This document shows positions 43,757-53,525 of a stretch of 64,000 bases of DNA, piece after piece. The notes beneath the pieces are model-generated. The model was given only the letters and a program-made list of their open reading frames with translations, was not told the DNA's origin and did no database searches. The DNA is from Globisporangium splendens. Taxonomy: Eukaryota > Oomycota > Peronosporomycetes > Pythiales > Pythiaceae. Numbering within the stretch: position 1 is the stretch's first letter; the number at the start of each line of letters is the position of its first letter. The translations under genes were made by a program, and so were the position numbers. The DNA is taken from positions 124,001 through 188,000 of the forward strand of contig VFIW01000050.1 in NCBI GenBank assembly GCA_006386115.1, given 5' to 3'.

Positions 43757-45469
43757 ATGGCGCTCGGATGGCGGCGCAGTACACGGCGCGGTGGTGTGTG
43801 GACGCTGGTGGCGCTGATGGCACTGAGTGCGACATCGCGGTCCGTGCTCACGAGCAGCGGGCGGCGTGTGACGACGACGACGTGTGGCGTCAGCGCGACG
43901 CGCGACGCACACATCCAAGCGGCGCGCAATGAGGACGCGTTCGCCACGCGCGATGAGGAGAGCAGGAGTCTACGAATATTAGAAGAAGAATTGCCAGTAG
44001 CAGACAGCGACGAGGACGCAGAGGAAGAAGGAGACGATGTGCAGACGAGCGGTGCGCTGGCGAAGGACCTGGTGCGCATCGAGCTCGAGAACTACGACCA
44101 GATGCAGTTTTATGGAACGTTGCATGTGGGCACGCCGCCGCAGCCGTTCCGCGTGATCTTTGACACGGGCTCGAGCGACATCTGGGTGCCGAGTGAGTCC
44201 TGCCGCGCGTGCTCGGGAATTCGACGGTACCATTCGCATCGCTCGCGATCGTATGGTATGACGGGTGAGCGCTTCGACGTGCACTACGGCAGCGGCAGGG
44301 TTGTGGGCGACGTGATGCACGAGACCATCCACTTGGGCCAGGGACTCGAGATCCCCCATGTGCGCGTTGGGAATGCAGACAGCCAGGGTGCTGAGATCCA
44401 GCGGTTCCAGACCGAGGGCATCGTCGGCCTCGGTCTCGACTCGCTCGCGCGCGTGACCAAGCCGAGTTTGTTCCATTTGCTGTCGCAGAACCCCGATTAC
44501 GACCTCCCGATGGTGTTTTCTCTGTACATCAGCCCGCTGCCGTCGCACGATCCGCCGTCGCAGCTCATCTTTGGCGGCGTCGACGACACGCTCGCGGGCG
44601 AGAACGCGACGTGGTTCCATTTCCCCGTGATCCAGGACCGTTTCATGAGCTCGTACGGGTTCTGGTCGCTGCATCTGCAGGACGCGTTTATCGGTAACAG
44701 AAGATTGGCATCTACGCCACCAAGCACGCGGCCTCAGCAGCGTGGCCACTTGCATCGCGCGAACGACGTCGCGATCGTCGACTCCGGGACGTCGCTGATC
44801 CTGTTGCCGCTTGCGGCGTTCGAGACGGCAGTCGAGGTCATGCGCAAGCACATCGGCGATCGGTTCCGAAACACGTCGCTGCGCAGCGGTGGGTACTCGT
44901 GCCAGCATTGTGCCCACGAGGACTTTCCAGATCTCGTGTTTGAGTTTGCGCTGGAGAATGAAAGCACGAACGACGACGATGACCTGTTTGTTGTCAAGAC
45001 GCAGCAGTTTGTGCTCCAGGGTCAGGATTACGTGCGCTGCGAGCACCGCGTGTGCACACCGCAGATGGACGCGTCGAGCTCGGAGCTCTTTGTGCTCGGC
45101 GATGTGTTCTTACGCACGTACTACACGAGCTTCGACTACACGAATAAGCAGATCGGGTTTGCGTGTCCCCTGGGCAAGTGCTCGGGTGGCCAGAAGCCCG
45201 CGCTGCTGCTCAACACGGGCTTCGCGCAGCTCACGTACCTGAGTCACCTCTATTTCGGCACGTGCGGCTTCCTGGCATTCGTGTTTGTGAGCGTCTGGCT
45301 GATGTTAAAGCTCCAGACATGGTGGCGCCTGGCAAGACAGCGGCGGGTTCGCCATGGCAGCTTTCGGCATCTTCACAGCAGCGTTGCTAGCTCCAAGGAC
45401 CCTGAGGGAGCATGCCCCGACTCGCTGCCATCCAATATCGCCGTCTTTGTGCTCTCAAGCGATCACTAA
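43757..45469 (+). CDS. Membrane-anchored pepsin-family (A1) aspartic protease
   Basis: 570 aa from ATG 43757. An N-terminal hydrophobic segment (TLVALMALSATS) acts as signal peptide or anchor. A propeptide-like region with an acidic stretch (EEELPVADSDEDAEEEGDD) follows. The catalytic fold has YGTLHVGTPPQPFRVIFDTGSSDIWVP, with the first catalytic Asp at about residue 136, HYGSG in the flap region, and VDSGTSLILLP with the second Asp at about 342. Late features are FVLGDVFLRTYYTSFDY and IGFACP. A second hydrophobic helix near residues 499-520 (FGTCGFLAFVFVSVWLMLKL) precedes a basic cytoplasmic tail, giving a type I anchored enzyme. It likely works in the secretory pathway, vacuole or at the cell surface. 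Intact, single exon, flanked by unrelated genes within the IR2 spacer. Confidence 0.93.
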   Translation: MALGWRRSTRRGGVWTLVALMALSATSRSVLTSSGRRVTTTTCGVSATRDAHIQAARNEDAFATRDEESRSLRILEEELPVADSDEDAEEEGDDVQTSGALAKDLVRIELENYDQMQFYGTLHVGTPPQPFRVIFDTGSSDIWVPSESCRACSGIRRYHSHRSRSYGMTGERFDVHYGSGRVVGDVMHETIHLGQGLEIPHVRVGNADSQGAEIQRFQTEGIVGLGLDSLARVTKPSLFHLLSQNPDYDLPMVFSLYISPLPSHDPPSQLIFGGVDDTLAGENATWFHFPVIQDRFMSSYGFWSLHLQDAFIGNRRLASTPPSTRPQQRGHLHRANDVAIVDSGTSLILLPLAAFETAVEVMRKHIGDRFRNTSLRSGGYSCQHCAHEDFPDLVFEFALENESTNDDDDLFVVKTQQFVLQGQDYVRCEHRVCTPQMDASSSELFVLGDVFLRTYYTSFDYTNKQIGFACPLGKCSGGQKPALLLNTGFAQLTYLSHLYFGTCGFLAFVFVSVWLMLKLQTWWRLARQRRVRHGSFRHLHSSVASSKDPEGACPDSLPSNIAVFVLSSDH

Positions 45470-45677
45470 TGGCATATGACTCAACAGCAGAGGTAGCAGT
45501 AGCAGACCGCAAAGAACAGAACAGAATAGAATTATTTAGTAAGAACCATCCCACACTTTCCACATTACGGACAGCGTATAATAACAGCAGCAGCATCCTT
45601 CATTTCGTTTGCCACGCGCAGCGCTTCTTCCTGCATTCTTTGTACATAATAGGAGGTCAGCCGGAAGGAGAGCCACC

Positions 45678-47708
45678 TCATTGAGACGCATTGTCCACCG
45701 AATCCTTGACCCAGATGCGCAAAGTGTCCAGCTGGAGCATCGTCACACCGCCCTTGCCGTCCTCGGCAACCACAGCAGCTGCACCCACCGCCGCGGCCGC
45801 AGCCGACGTTGCCTGCACGGGCTGCCACTCGGTGATGAGCTCAATGTCCTTGCGATACCGCGTGAGCAGATCCGTGAGCAGCCGCACAAACTCGCTGCGT
45901 ACGTGGGGCTCGATCTGCGAGATCTCGAGCGCGCGAGCTCGAAGCTCCTTCGTTTGCTTGCACTGCAGCAGATCGGCGATCCACGTGAGGCAAAAGCTGA
46001 ATTTCTTGAGGTTCGCCTTGCAGATCCCGACGCGGAGCAGCTTCATGAGCTCACGCTCGCTCGCCAGTCGCGAGCACTTCGAGATCACGATCTCCTCGAT
46101 GCGCTCAAACAGCGCGTCCTCGTTCTCCTTGCCGTGGATGCCCTGGCCGTAGCACTTTTCGCACAACTCGTATTCCTTGTCTTCCATGAGGCGACAGATG
46201 CGGCAGACCCACTTGAAGCCCGTAATCGGACCGCGGCCACACCCATCGCAGATCGAGTCGTCTTCCTCCAAGGACAGGCTCGTCGTTGTCAACTGCGGCT
46301 TGTGCCGGTTCAACCGGTCCATGACGCTACCGAACACTTTCTTGATCTTCCCATCCTTCACTGCTCCTCCAGATCCGAACGCAGTGCCGCCGCTGCGACG
46401 ATCGCCGTCACCCAGGTCCGTGATCGAGAGTCCCGATACGCCGCTGAACGGCGACGACAGCGACGTGAGCGTCATCGTTCTCGATGAGTCCGTGCTTGTG
46501 CTCGCCGTCGAGCCTCTCGTCGGCGTCATTGAGTATCGACGACTCGCTGCTGCGGCAGCGCTGCCTGACGACGCACCAGCAGCGGCGCTACCAGTGAGTG
46601 GCTTGGAAATATATACGGCCTTGGTTGGATGCAGCTCGCGTGGCCCATGCGGGATCGGCACCACGTTGCGTTTCTCGCAGTCGATGCAGTCGAACAAGTG
46701 CGGCGGCTCGTCGTTCGCAACATCTGTGGAGCTTCTCAGCGCACTCGAGAACTCGGAGGAAGACGGCGAGGACAGCGGCAGCGCCGAGTTCGAAGACGAC
46801 GACAGCGAGCGCATGATGTATGAAGGGGGCTTTGCAGTCGACGCTAGTGACGCAGCGGCTAAGGGCGATGCGCTCGCCGTCGCCATTGCCGTAGGCGACG
46901 ATGAGGTGGTCTGGACAGGCTGTTTCATAGGTGCTGCTGCTGTCGCAACGGATGGAGCTGACGACGACACCGCCGCCGATGCTGCGCCAATCGGTTGACA
47001 CACGATTCGGAAGTCCATCGTCTGCTTGGCGTACGTGCGCGAGAAACACTGGATCTGGAACCCCGGCGCGTGCTGCTTCTGGTTATCGAGCAGCACTGGC
47101 AGCAAATAGATCAGCAAAGTCTTGCTGAGCTCCTCGGAGACATCGTCAAACACTTCCTCCCACTGCGTGGCCGCGAGCGCCTCGGCGAATCCGTCCGAGT
47201 TGGTGATGGCCGCAAGCATCGGCTTGAGCTTCTCGCGGTCCGCGAGCGAGAGCGTCTCCATGAGACCCACGGCCTGCTGCACGTTCTTGGCATTACTCGA
47301 CGTCTTGCTCGTAGACACGATCTTGCTGCTGCCTTTCCAGAGCTGCCACGGCGCGTTCGCCTTGTCGGTCTCACTCCCAGCATCGCTATTACTGCCCCTA
47401 AGCGGCAATGGCAGCGCCGAGTCGTCCTCGTTCGGGTTGACGCTCGCACTATCGTCGCGCAGCTCGTCCTTGGCGCCATTAACGCTGACGTCGCGCTGGT
47501 TGAGCTGCTGCAGGTACTTGTCCTTCCAGACGGCGACGGCGCTCTCGAGGTCCTCGAGGCGCTTCTGCATCACGCGGAACTGCTGGTCCTTGAGCTGGAT
47601 GTAGTTCTCCTTGAGGCACAGGTCCTTCGTCAGCACGCTGTTCTCGTGCTGCAGCGTCTGCAGCTGCAGCTGGATCGCCGCAAAGTTGTGCTGCGCCATC
47701 GACGTCAT
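45678..47708 (-). CDS. Coiled-coil protein with ZZ-type zinc finger
   Basis: 676 aa from ATG 47708. The N-terminal ~75 residues are a coiled coil (LQLQTLQHENSVLTKDLCLK...RVMQKRLEDLESAV). A helical region around 150-230 follows (LADREKLKPMLAAITNSDGF; LLIYLLPVLLDNQKQ). The middle is a long Ser/Ala-rich disordered stretch. A zinc-binding module then reads DSICDGCGRGPITGFKWVC-RIC...YELCEKCYGQGIH, the CxxC-CxxC-CxxC order of a ZZ domain. It has a longer insert between the second and third pairs than usual, and only one clear terminal His. The C-terminal helical part may be an interaction domain (EELRARALEISQIE-like; read TKELRARALEISQIEPHVRS). ZZ domains bind peptides or ubiquitin-like partners; the role here is unknown. 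Convergent with the aspartic protease gene, 208 bp apart. Confidence 0.8.
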   Translation of the reverse strand: MTSMAQHNFAAIQLQLQTLQHENSVLTKDLCLKENYIQLKDQQFRVMQKRLEDLESAVAVWKDKYLQQLNQRDVSVNGAKDELRDDSASVNPNEDDSALPLPLRGSNSDAGSETDKANAPWQLWKGSSKIVSTSKTSSNAKNVQQAVGLMETLSLADREKLKPMLAAITNSDGFAEALAATQWEEVFDDVSEELSKTLLIYLLPVLLDNQKQHAPGFQIQCFSRTYAKQTMDFRIVCQPIGAASAAVSSSAPSVATAAAPMKQPVQTTSSSPTAMATASASPLAAASLASTAKPPSYIMRSLSSSSNSALPLSSPSSSEFSSALRSSTDVANDEPPHLFDCIDCEKRNVVPIPHGPRELHPTKAVYISKPLTGSAAAGASSGSAAAAASRRYSMTPTRGSTASTSTDSSRTMTLTSLSSPFSGVSGLSITDLGDGDRRSGGTAFGSGGAVKDGKIKKVFGSVMDRLNRHKPQLTTTSLSLEEDDSICDGCGRGPITGFKWVCRICRLMEDKEYELCEKCYGQGIHGKENEDALFERIEEIVISKCSRLASERELMKLLRVGICKANLKKFSFCLTWIADLLQCKQTKELRARALEISQIEPHVRSEFVRLLTDLLTRYRKDIELITEWQPVQATSAAAAAVGAAAVVAEDGKGGVTMLQLDTLRIWVKDSVDNASQ

Positions 47709-48304
47709 CGCCGATCGCTACAGGACGCTGTGTGTGTGCTGCCGTCGTCGACCACGAAGTGCACGAGGAAGATCGCCGGCCGTCGCCCTTCAAGTCGACG
47801 TGCGTTTGCTTGAGCTTGCAGGGGGAAATGCGAGTATTGCTGTCGAGTGTGTGTGTTTTGTGTTCAGTTGCTATAGACGGGGGAGGAGGCGATTAGGAAT
47901 CAGAATATAAAGATATAGGTTATTTTTAGATTGGGGAAGAATGGGAGTGCTTTATGTGCGATGTCCTGAAATGACTTCAGTATTAATTTGGGCAGGCGAT
48001 TCGAAACAGAAGACAGTGACGGGCTTTAACAGTATTTTTGGCCAATGGCAGGGGAATCGTTATTGTAATAAAGTTGGATTGGATGAAAAACAACCACAGT
48101 GCAAATTTATATATAGGGTATATTAATTATACAATTTCATAGATACCCTATCAATGTGTTCCCAGTACTTACCCTACTGCCAATATACATTCAGTATTGA
48201 CTATTGTCACTCAAACAATTACAAACAAATTGTTTCTTTTTTCTCTTTCAAACATGCATCAACAGATCTCGGACAGACAGACAACTTTGAATCGCACCAT
48301 GCGC
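47709..48304. other. Intergenic region
   Basis: 596 bases holding the leader of the ZZ gene and the 3' flank of the phosphatase gene. The middle (about 47890-48240) is AT-rich. No gene is supported. Confidence 0.5.
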
Positions 48305-49519
48305 TTAGTACCGACGCACGAACGTGATCTCGTCGATCTCCTGGCCCGTGCTGTTGAACACGTGGTACGTGACCGCCATCGTCTTGTTCACGACGTCGAC
48401 ATCGTAGAGCGCGTAGCCGTACTTCTTCGCGTAAAAGATCACGTCGGCTTTGGTGCCTGGACGCACTTCGCCCTCCTTGATATTGCGGCCGCCGCCGCCA
48501 AACATAAAGTAGTCCTTGCCGCCAGCGCGCATGTATTGCATGTCATGCTCATGGCCGCCGAAGTGAGCCTTCACCTGGGGCGTCGACTGGATGAGCTGGT
48601 TGTACGCGACCACGCTCGAGTCGGTGTTGTCGCCACGGCCGCCAGCCGAGTAGATGTGGTGGTGGCCGGCCGAGAGGACGAACTTGGCGGTCGGATCGTT
48701 GAACTCGTGCGTGATCCACGGCGCGTCGTTCGTCCAGTTCAGCGTCATCGTGTCCGCGATCACGAACTTGAGCTTCTCGCCCGTGTTCACGCGCGCGTCC
48801 ACGCTGTAGTACTTGCTCGGCATGATCCAGTACTTGGAGCCGGGGTCACCGCTGAGACCGTACTCGATTTGCGCGTCGATCTTGCCGTAGTGGTCGTGGT
48901 TGCCGAGAAACGAGATCCACGGCAGCGTCAGCTCGGTGCCGACGCGGAAGCGATCGAACCACGTGGTCTTCCACAGGCTGTCGGTCACGTTTTGTACGCC
49001 GTTGTCGTAAAAGTTGTCTCCAGCCGAGAGAATGAAGTCGTAGTTGCCGGTCTTTGCGTCTCGCAAGACGCCATCACGCACCGCGAGCACGCCGAGACTC
49101 TCAGTGGTCTCACCCCAGTCACCCAGACCGATGAAGCGGATGTGACCCGAGTCACAACGCAGCTTGACCAAGTGGTCGTTTGGGATTTCGAGGCTGCAGC
49201 GCTTCGCAGGTCGGGATGGACCCTGTTGATCAGGGTTGCCCTGTTGCTGGGATGGGTTGCTCGAGGTCGTCGCAGCAAGATTCTTGAGCTGAGCCGCTGC
49301 CGCGTACTCCAGGAGCGCCTCCTCCACTTCAGCGAGTGTGTTGAGGTTCGAATTCTCGGTTGGCGCAGGAGTGGGGCTCGCACTGAGGATACTGCTTTGT
49401 CGAGGCTCCGAGAAGGCGACCGGCGCAGTGGCAGTGTCGACCTGCCGCAACATATCGGCAGACGCCAGCGTGGCCACGCCAAGCAGCAAGGCGCTAACGA
49501 GGGACTTCGTGCCGAGCAT
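48305..49519 (-). CDS. Secreted purple acid phosphatase (ACP5/TRAP-like)
   Basis: 404 aa from ATG 49519, whose first 21 residues form a signal peptide (MLGTKSLVSALLLGVATLASA). A Pro/Ser/Thr and Gln-rich pro-region follows to about residue 105. The metallophosphatase core has all the metal-ligand motifs: GLGDWGE, GDNFYDNGVQ, LGNHDHYG, SAGHHHIYS and FGGHEHDMQY. These ligand a dinuclear Fe-metal centre that hydrolyses phosphomonoesters at acid pH. Length and motifs fit the small mammalian-type purple acid phosphatase with an extra N-terminal linker. Likely secreted for phosphate scavenging. It ends DEITFVRRY. An upstream in-frame extension lacks a signal peptide, so the later start is preferred. 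Confidence 0.93.
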   Translation of the reverse strand: MLGTKSLVSALLLGVATLASADMLRQVDTATAPVAFSEPRQSSILSASPTPAPTENSNLNTLAEVEEALLEYAAAAQLKNLAATTSSNPSQQQGNPDQQGPSRPAKRCSLEIPNDHLVKLRCDSGHIRFIGLGDWGETTESLGVLAVRDGVLRDAKTGNYDFILSAGDNFYDNGVQNVTDSLWKTTWFDRFRVGTELTLPWISFLGNHDHYGKIDAQIEYGLSGDPGSKYWIMPSKYYSVDARVNTGEKLKFVIADTMTLNWTNDAPWITHEFNDPTAKFVLSAGHHHIYSAGGRGDNTDSSVVAYNQLIQSTPQVKAHFGGHEHDMQYMRAGGKDYFMFGGGGRNIKEGEVRPGTKADVIFYAKKYGYALYDVDVVNKTMAVTYHVFNSTGQEIDEITFVRRY

Positions 49520-50281
49520 AGCTGTGGAAGGGGATACTTTATCGAGCTCAGGCTTTTGCGGCGTGTGAAGCGAAGAGAGCGAGTTCGAGACTGACGCCTC
49601 TTTTTGGCGGTCCAGCGGCCTGGGCTCGAGACAAGAGGGCGAGCAGGTCTCTTGGTGTATTCGCTCGTGCATGTAGTGTCCGTGGGCACCACAAGTAGCG
49701 CGTGATAAAGTTGAAGTCATAGTTGCACTGCCATGGGCAGAGATTCTGAGGTCCTCCCACCGCCACGCTGCAGAGAACCTGTGACAGTGGGTGCTGAATC
49801 AGATGGACAGAAGATTCAGCAGAGGATGATTAGCAACGTGGTCTCGCACATGGAATGGAATCTTCTCGCGAGGCAGCAAGATTCGATCTGATGGCCTGCA
49901 TGTAGGCGTCAATTGACGCCAATTGGACCCACAGAACGCTCGAGTACAGCTTGTTGTCCGAGGCACGACACCTGGGAGTCAAGTCAAACGATAAAGGCTA
50001 GCTTAATGCTACTCGCATGGGATGCATAAAGCTGTGCATTGATGATCGGCATGCAGGTGGTCCTCGTAATTTGCAAGCAAAGCTGGTTTGGTGTGTTCAT
50101 CGTTAAACGCGCAGAATTGCGTCAAAACCAATCTTGCGGTCGAAGGAAGAGATATTAATGGGGTGATTCATTGCTGCTGGGGTTGCACTTGCGTGGTTCG
50201 TCGAAATTCATCGAGGCTCATCACAAAAACCTCCACGAAAACTATCGGAGCCTATTTATGCAATTGCATAAACCTCATACA
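49520..50281. other. Intergenic region before IR2 right arm
   Basis: Contains the 5' flank of the phosphatase gene. Small frames only, none supported. It ends at the IR2 boundary. Confidence 0.5.
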
Positions 50282-52084
50282 CTATAAATGTAAATATGTT
50301 GTTTTCCTGCATTTTTGAACCCAAGAACTGATCCACGGTAGGACAAGCAAGCGCGCACTCGCAAGGAGAACGCACCACAGCCGCTTCATTCGCACACCGC
50401 CGCATACCCCCAGCAGCACCGACAGAAGCAGCAACCCACTTGGCTTCTCTGGTCCTGTCGCCATCCCCAGTGCTGCTCTCTTCACGGCAAACGAACCGAG
50501 TGCGTCGACGTCACAGCAGCAGCTTCCCAGCCAATTTGACAAGTCCCCGTCAATGCCTTCGAGTGTTGAAGTTAACATGAGCACTGACAGCGCATTCCCA
50601 GTCTCAGCTAGTGCCAGTGGCTTCAATAATTGGACTCTAGCCGGACCAGCAAATCCAGCGACAAGTCGACATGCTGCCGCAGAGCGCTGGTCTCCAGTCC
50701 CAGCCACGACGACGCTTGGAACGGGGAGCCCGCCGTTCGTGAGGACTGCAGAAGACCCAGCGAGTGCGATTTTGGACGGCATCACACGGTACTACGTCTC
50801 GATCTGTGCGATGCCGGCTTACGCGAGCAAATCGCCCGAGGAATTGCGCTGCGAAGACTATTCCACCAAGAGGAAGAACGCGGGGACGGCAACGTCGTTT
50901 GCTCTGTTTGATCAAAGCAGCGGTGAATCGACATCGAGTACAAGTCCGACATTGTTTGGCACTCTGTGGCCGCCGCCGGTACTGCCGGTGATGCCGTCTA
51001 TACCGAATGGGTTTGGCTTCGGTCCTTCCCCAGCACCAAGTGGCGACTTTGGTGCTGGCGAGCTATTCCAGAACCATGCGCCAACTTTCGGAACGGGATA
51101 TCCACGTTTCTGTGTGTTCGAGGGCATCGACACATATGGAGGAGAATACCGTACGGTCAAATATCATTCGATCTGTGCCATGCCAGCGTATCGAAACAAG
51201 TCCCCCGAGCAGCTGCGGTACGAGGATTACCTCAAGATGCAAAATTGTCTCCTAGAGGCAGCGTAAAGTCCATTGACGGCGAAGGAAATCGATCGTGCAT
51301 CACGATCAAGCGACGAGTCTGTCATGTGAGGCTCCTGCAGCATTGATCAACAACTTGGTTGCAGTTCCGCTCTCCAGTAGACGAGTTACTGTCTGCAATG
51401 CCGAAGACATTTACTGCAGCTTCAAGTTTACATTTTTGAGGTAAGTGCTCCATTACAAAAAGCGACCATGGCAGAAACTTGATGCCAGTTCTACGCCCTG
51501 GAGCGAGCATGGCAAAGGAAGATTGTTACGTTTTATGGCGTTCGTGTGCTATGAAGCAATGCGCTAGAGTCTTGATCATCAAGCTTCATTTCAGAATCTG
51601 AAAATATCAAGAAGCTTCGTTATTTTGTATCATCTCACATGCGCGAGTGCCTTCAGCGGAGTCTCAAGCGTGGCACTAGGTTTGCTTTTGGTCGGCCAAG
51701 CGCTCTGCTTTGTTGTTTTTGGTTTTGTTTGTTGCAGCCGACACCACTTCAGGTTTGTTTTGAACTTGAGACAAGCCACAAGCGTTCTCCATCCTACCGT
51801 GCAAAGTCATTTGGAAGAAGCGACAAGGTCGCAGTCAATGAGCGGAGTGTCAGCTTATTCACACGACAGGAGTGCGCATGTTGAAGCATGCACCAGTGAT
51901 GCAAGCGCAAATAGACCAAAAAACGGATTGCTGAGCATGCAGAACATGGATGTGAGCGCTGTCAGCCGCTGCTCCGAATTTGGAATGGCCGTCTCGCCTT
52001 TGCAGCATTCACCTATGGGTGTCTCTTGTGCCAGCTTCACATCGCGCGAGAATTGTGTCATGCCCAAGTCCGACGAACATCAGC
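50282..52084 (+). repeat. IR2 right arm (1.8 kb inverted repeat)
   Basis: Mirror of 41183-42985. The outer edge is followed directly by an (AG)n run at about 52090-52103. It contains an intact double-GLEBS gene and a truncated, stop-containing copy of the Ser-rich membrane gene. Confidence 0.95.
50553..51266 (+). CDS. Double-GLEBS nucleoporin-like protein, IR2 right copy
   Basis: 237 aa, almost identical to the minus-strand copy at 42001-42714. By eye the differences are few: PSSVEV for SSSVEV, ASAILD for ATAVLD, TLWPPP for ILWPPP, MPSIPN for MPPISN, GAGEL for GADEL and LLEAA for LPEAA. Both GLEBS motifs (SICAMPAYASKSPEELR and SICAMPAYRNKSPEQLR) are conserved. The differences are mostly in linkers, hinting at retained function in both copies. 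The frame is open 78 codons upstream, encoding Ser/Pro/Gln-rich residues including NPLGFSGPVAIPS, so the real protein may start in an upstream exon. It shares its arm with the truncated Ser-rich membrane gene. Confidence 0.7.
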   Translation: MPSSVEVNMSTDSAFPVSASASGFNNWTLAGPANPATSRHAAAERWSPVPATTTLGTGSPPFVRTAEDPASAILDGITRYYVSICAMPAYASKSPEELRCEDYSTKRKNAGTATSFALFDQSSGESTSSTSPTLFGTLWPPPVLPVMPSIPNGFGFGPSPAPSGDFGAGELFQNHAPTFGTGYPRFCVFEGIDTYGGEYRTVKYHSICAMPAYRNKSPEQLRYEDYLKMQNCLLEAA

Positions 52085-52092
52085 TTTCATAG
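51535..52092 (+). pseudogene. Truncated, stop-containing copy of Ser-rich membrane protein gene
   Basis: Mirror of the 5' part of the gene at 40584-41732. Codon 11 is TAG (51565-51567), where the left copy has CAG (MHQSLDHQ versus MR-stop-SLDHQ). The frame then continues through the transmembrane segment to ...VMPKSDEHQLS, where the arm ends and a chance stop follows. The Ser-rich 3' half with the FG motifs is absent. Confidence 0.8.
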
Positions 52093-52655
52093 AGAGAGAG
52101 AGAAGCTTTTATCATCCCGAACACAAACTCACGAAACGCACTTTGACTTGGCAACTCCAGGTCCTAGGTCACCCAAAATGCATTCTCGTACGCTGTTGCC
52201 ATCGGTTGATGTATTTACCAGAGATCAGAGTGTTGGTGAGATAATTTGCTTGAGTACCTTTGAATAGCGAAAGGAAACAGAGCACAGAACTTGCAAGTAG
52301 TAGATCCCGTTTCCAGCGAAGCTGAGAGCTGTTGCTCAAAAATTGAGCAGTGCAAACGAAAAGGCAACTGATTCCCGTTGAGTGATGGTTCTTTTGGAAC
52401 CAAGAGTGAAGGTGCCACCGATGGGTATCAAACCTTGCTAGGCAATTTTTAACTTGAATATTGTACAATCACACACCCAAAATATGCACCGACATATTGC
52501 AGCAATAAGATATGAAGGAATTTTAGCTGGCTCATTTCTCATTAGACTTTGAATTATGGAGGCTTTATCAGCTACGTTCTTCCGTTTGATATTGCTTTGC
52601 TTTCTCTTCGTTCGCCGTCATCGATAACCGAATGCCTCTCTGAGTCTCACGGCTC
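52093..52655. other. Intergenic region
   Basis: 563 bases starting with a short (AG)n run. No supported gene; AT-rich toward the proteasome gene's 3' end. Confidence 0.5.
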
Positions 52656-53525
52656 CTAGTACGCTCGGTTGTGATCGTGAAGGTCAACGACGTCTTGGTG
52701 CGCCACGTGGCGGAATCCGTCAGGCTTGAAGATGTACACGTTACAGATCCCACCACTGTAGGCATCGCGGTGCGTGGCATGATAGATCGCGTCTTTGCCG
52801 AGCTTCACGGCTTCGTCGTCGGTCAAATCCCAGCGCCAGTCGCTGTCCAAGACGCCGTACGCGTAGGTCGAGCCGGAACCGACCGAGAACTTGGGGACTT
52901 TGTCGCTTGCACGGAACCGTGAGCCTTCGTCGTCGATGTAGTACAGAGTCGGCTCGCCATTGTCATACCCCATGAGCATCATACCCAACGACATGCCGTA
53001 CCGCTTGTAATAGTTGCACGTGTTGGCGATCAGCTTGGACGCTGCACGCACCGAGATACGGTGGTGGTTCCGCAACTCGTACAGACGGCACTGGATCGCC
53101 AGATTGCGTTGCCAGTACTGGCAATCGGCGCCAGAGCCCGCCAGAGTTGCGAGCATATAATCGTTGATCGGGTTGACCTTCTTGGCTTGGCCCGAAGCCA
53201 CAAACGAACCCATCGACGAACGCGAGTCGACAGCGACGAGAATGCCGCCGTTGTAGATAAACGCGAGCGTGGTCGTGCCTTTCTCGAACTTCAACGTCTG
53301 GTCGTTATCTTCGGTATACTTCACTTTGAAATGTGCACGGGAGTACTCAGCTGGATCGGCCACGGGCGGCAAGAGAAAGCCGCTCTCAAGCGCATTAGGC
53401 ATGGCAGCCGTCGTGATATTCTGCTGCATTGGCATGTGCATATTGGGCATCGCGCCACCGTAACTCATCGTGTTGCCGCGGCTTCCGGAGCGCAGGAAAT
53501 CCAGCTTGAGCACAGGCGCGCTCAT
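52656..53525 (-). CDS. PSMB5: 20S proteasome subunit beta-5 (chymotrypsin-like)
   Basis: 289 aa from ATG 53525. A propeptide of about 80 residues ends at KFEKG, and autocatalytic cleavage exposes the catalytic Thr of TTTLAF. Other active-site residues follow in the expected places: VAVDSRSS (Asp17 region) and GQAKKV (Lys33 region). NPINDYMLATLAGSGADCQYW, MSLGMMLMGYDNGEPTLYYID and FSVGSGSTYAYGVLDSDW identify the beta-5 class. This subunit provides the chymotrypsin-like activity of the core particle in cytosol and nucleus. Length and motifs are normal. Single exon, intact. Confidence 0.95.
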   Translation of the reverse strand: MSAPVLKLDFLRSGSRGNTMSYGGAMPNMHMPMQQNITTAAMPNALESGFLLPPVADPAEYSRAHFKVKYTEDNDQTLKFEKGTTTLAFIYNGGILVAVDSRSSMGSFVASGQAKKVNPINDYMLATLAGSGADCQYWQRNLAIQCRLYELRNHHRISVRAASKLIANTCNYYKRYGMSLGMMLMGYDNGEPTLYYIDDEGSRFRASDKVPKFSVGSGSTYAYGVLDSDWRWDLTDDEAVKLGKDAIYHATHRDAYSGGICNVYIFKPDGFRHVAHQDVVDLHDHNRAY

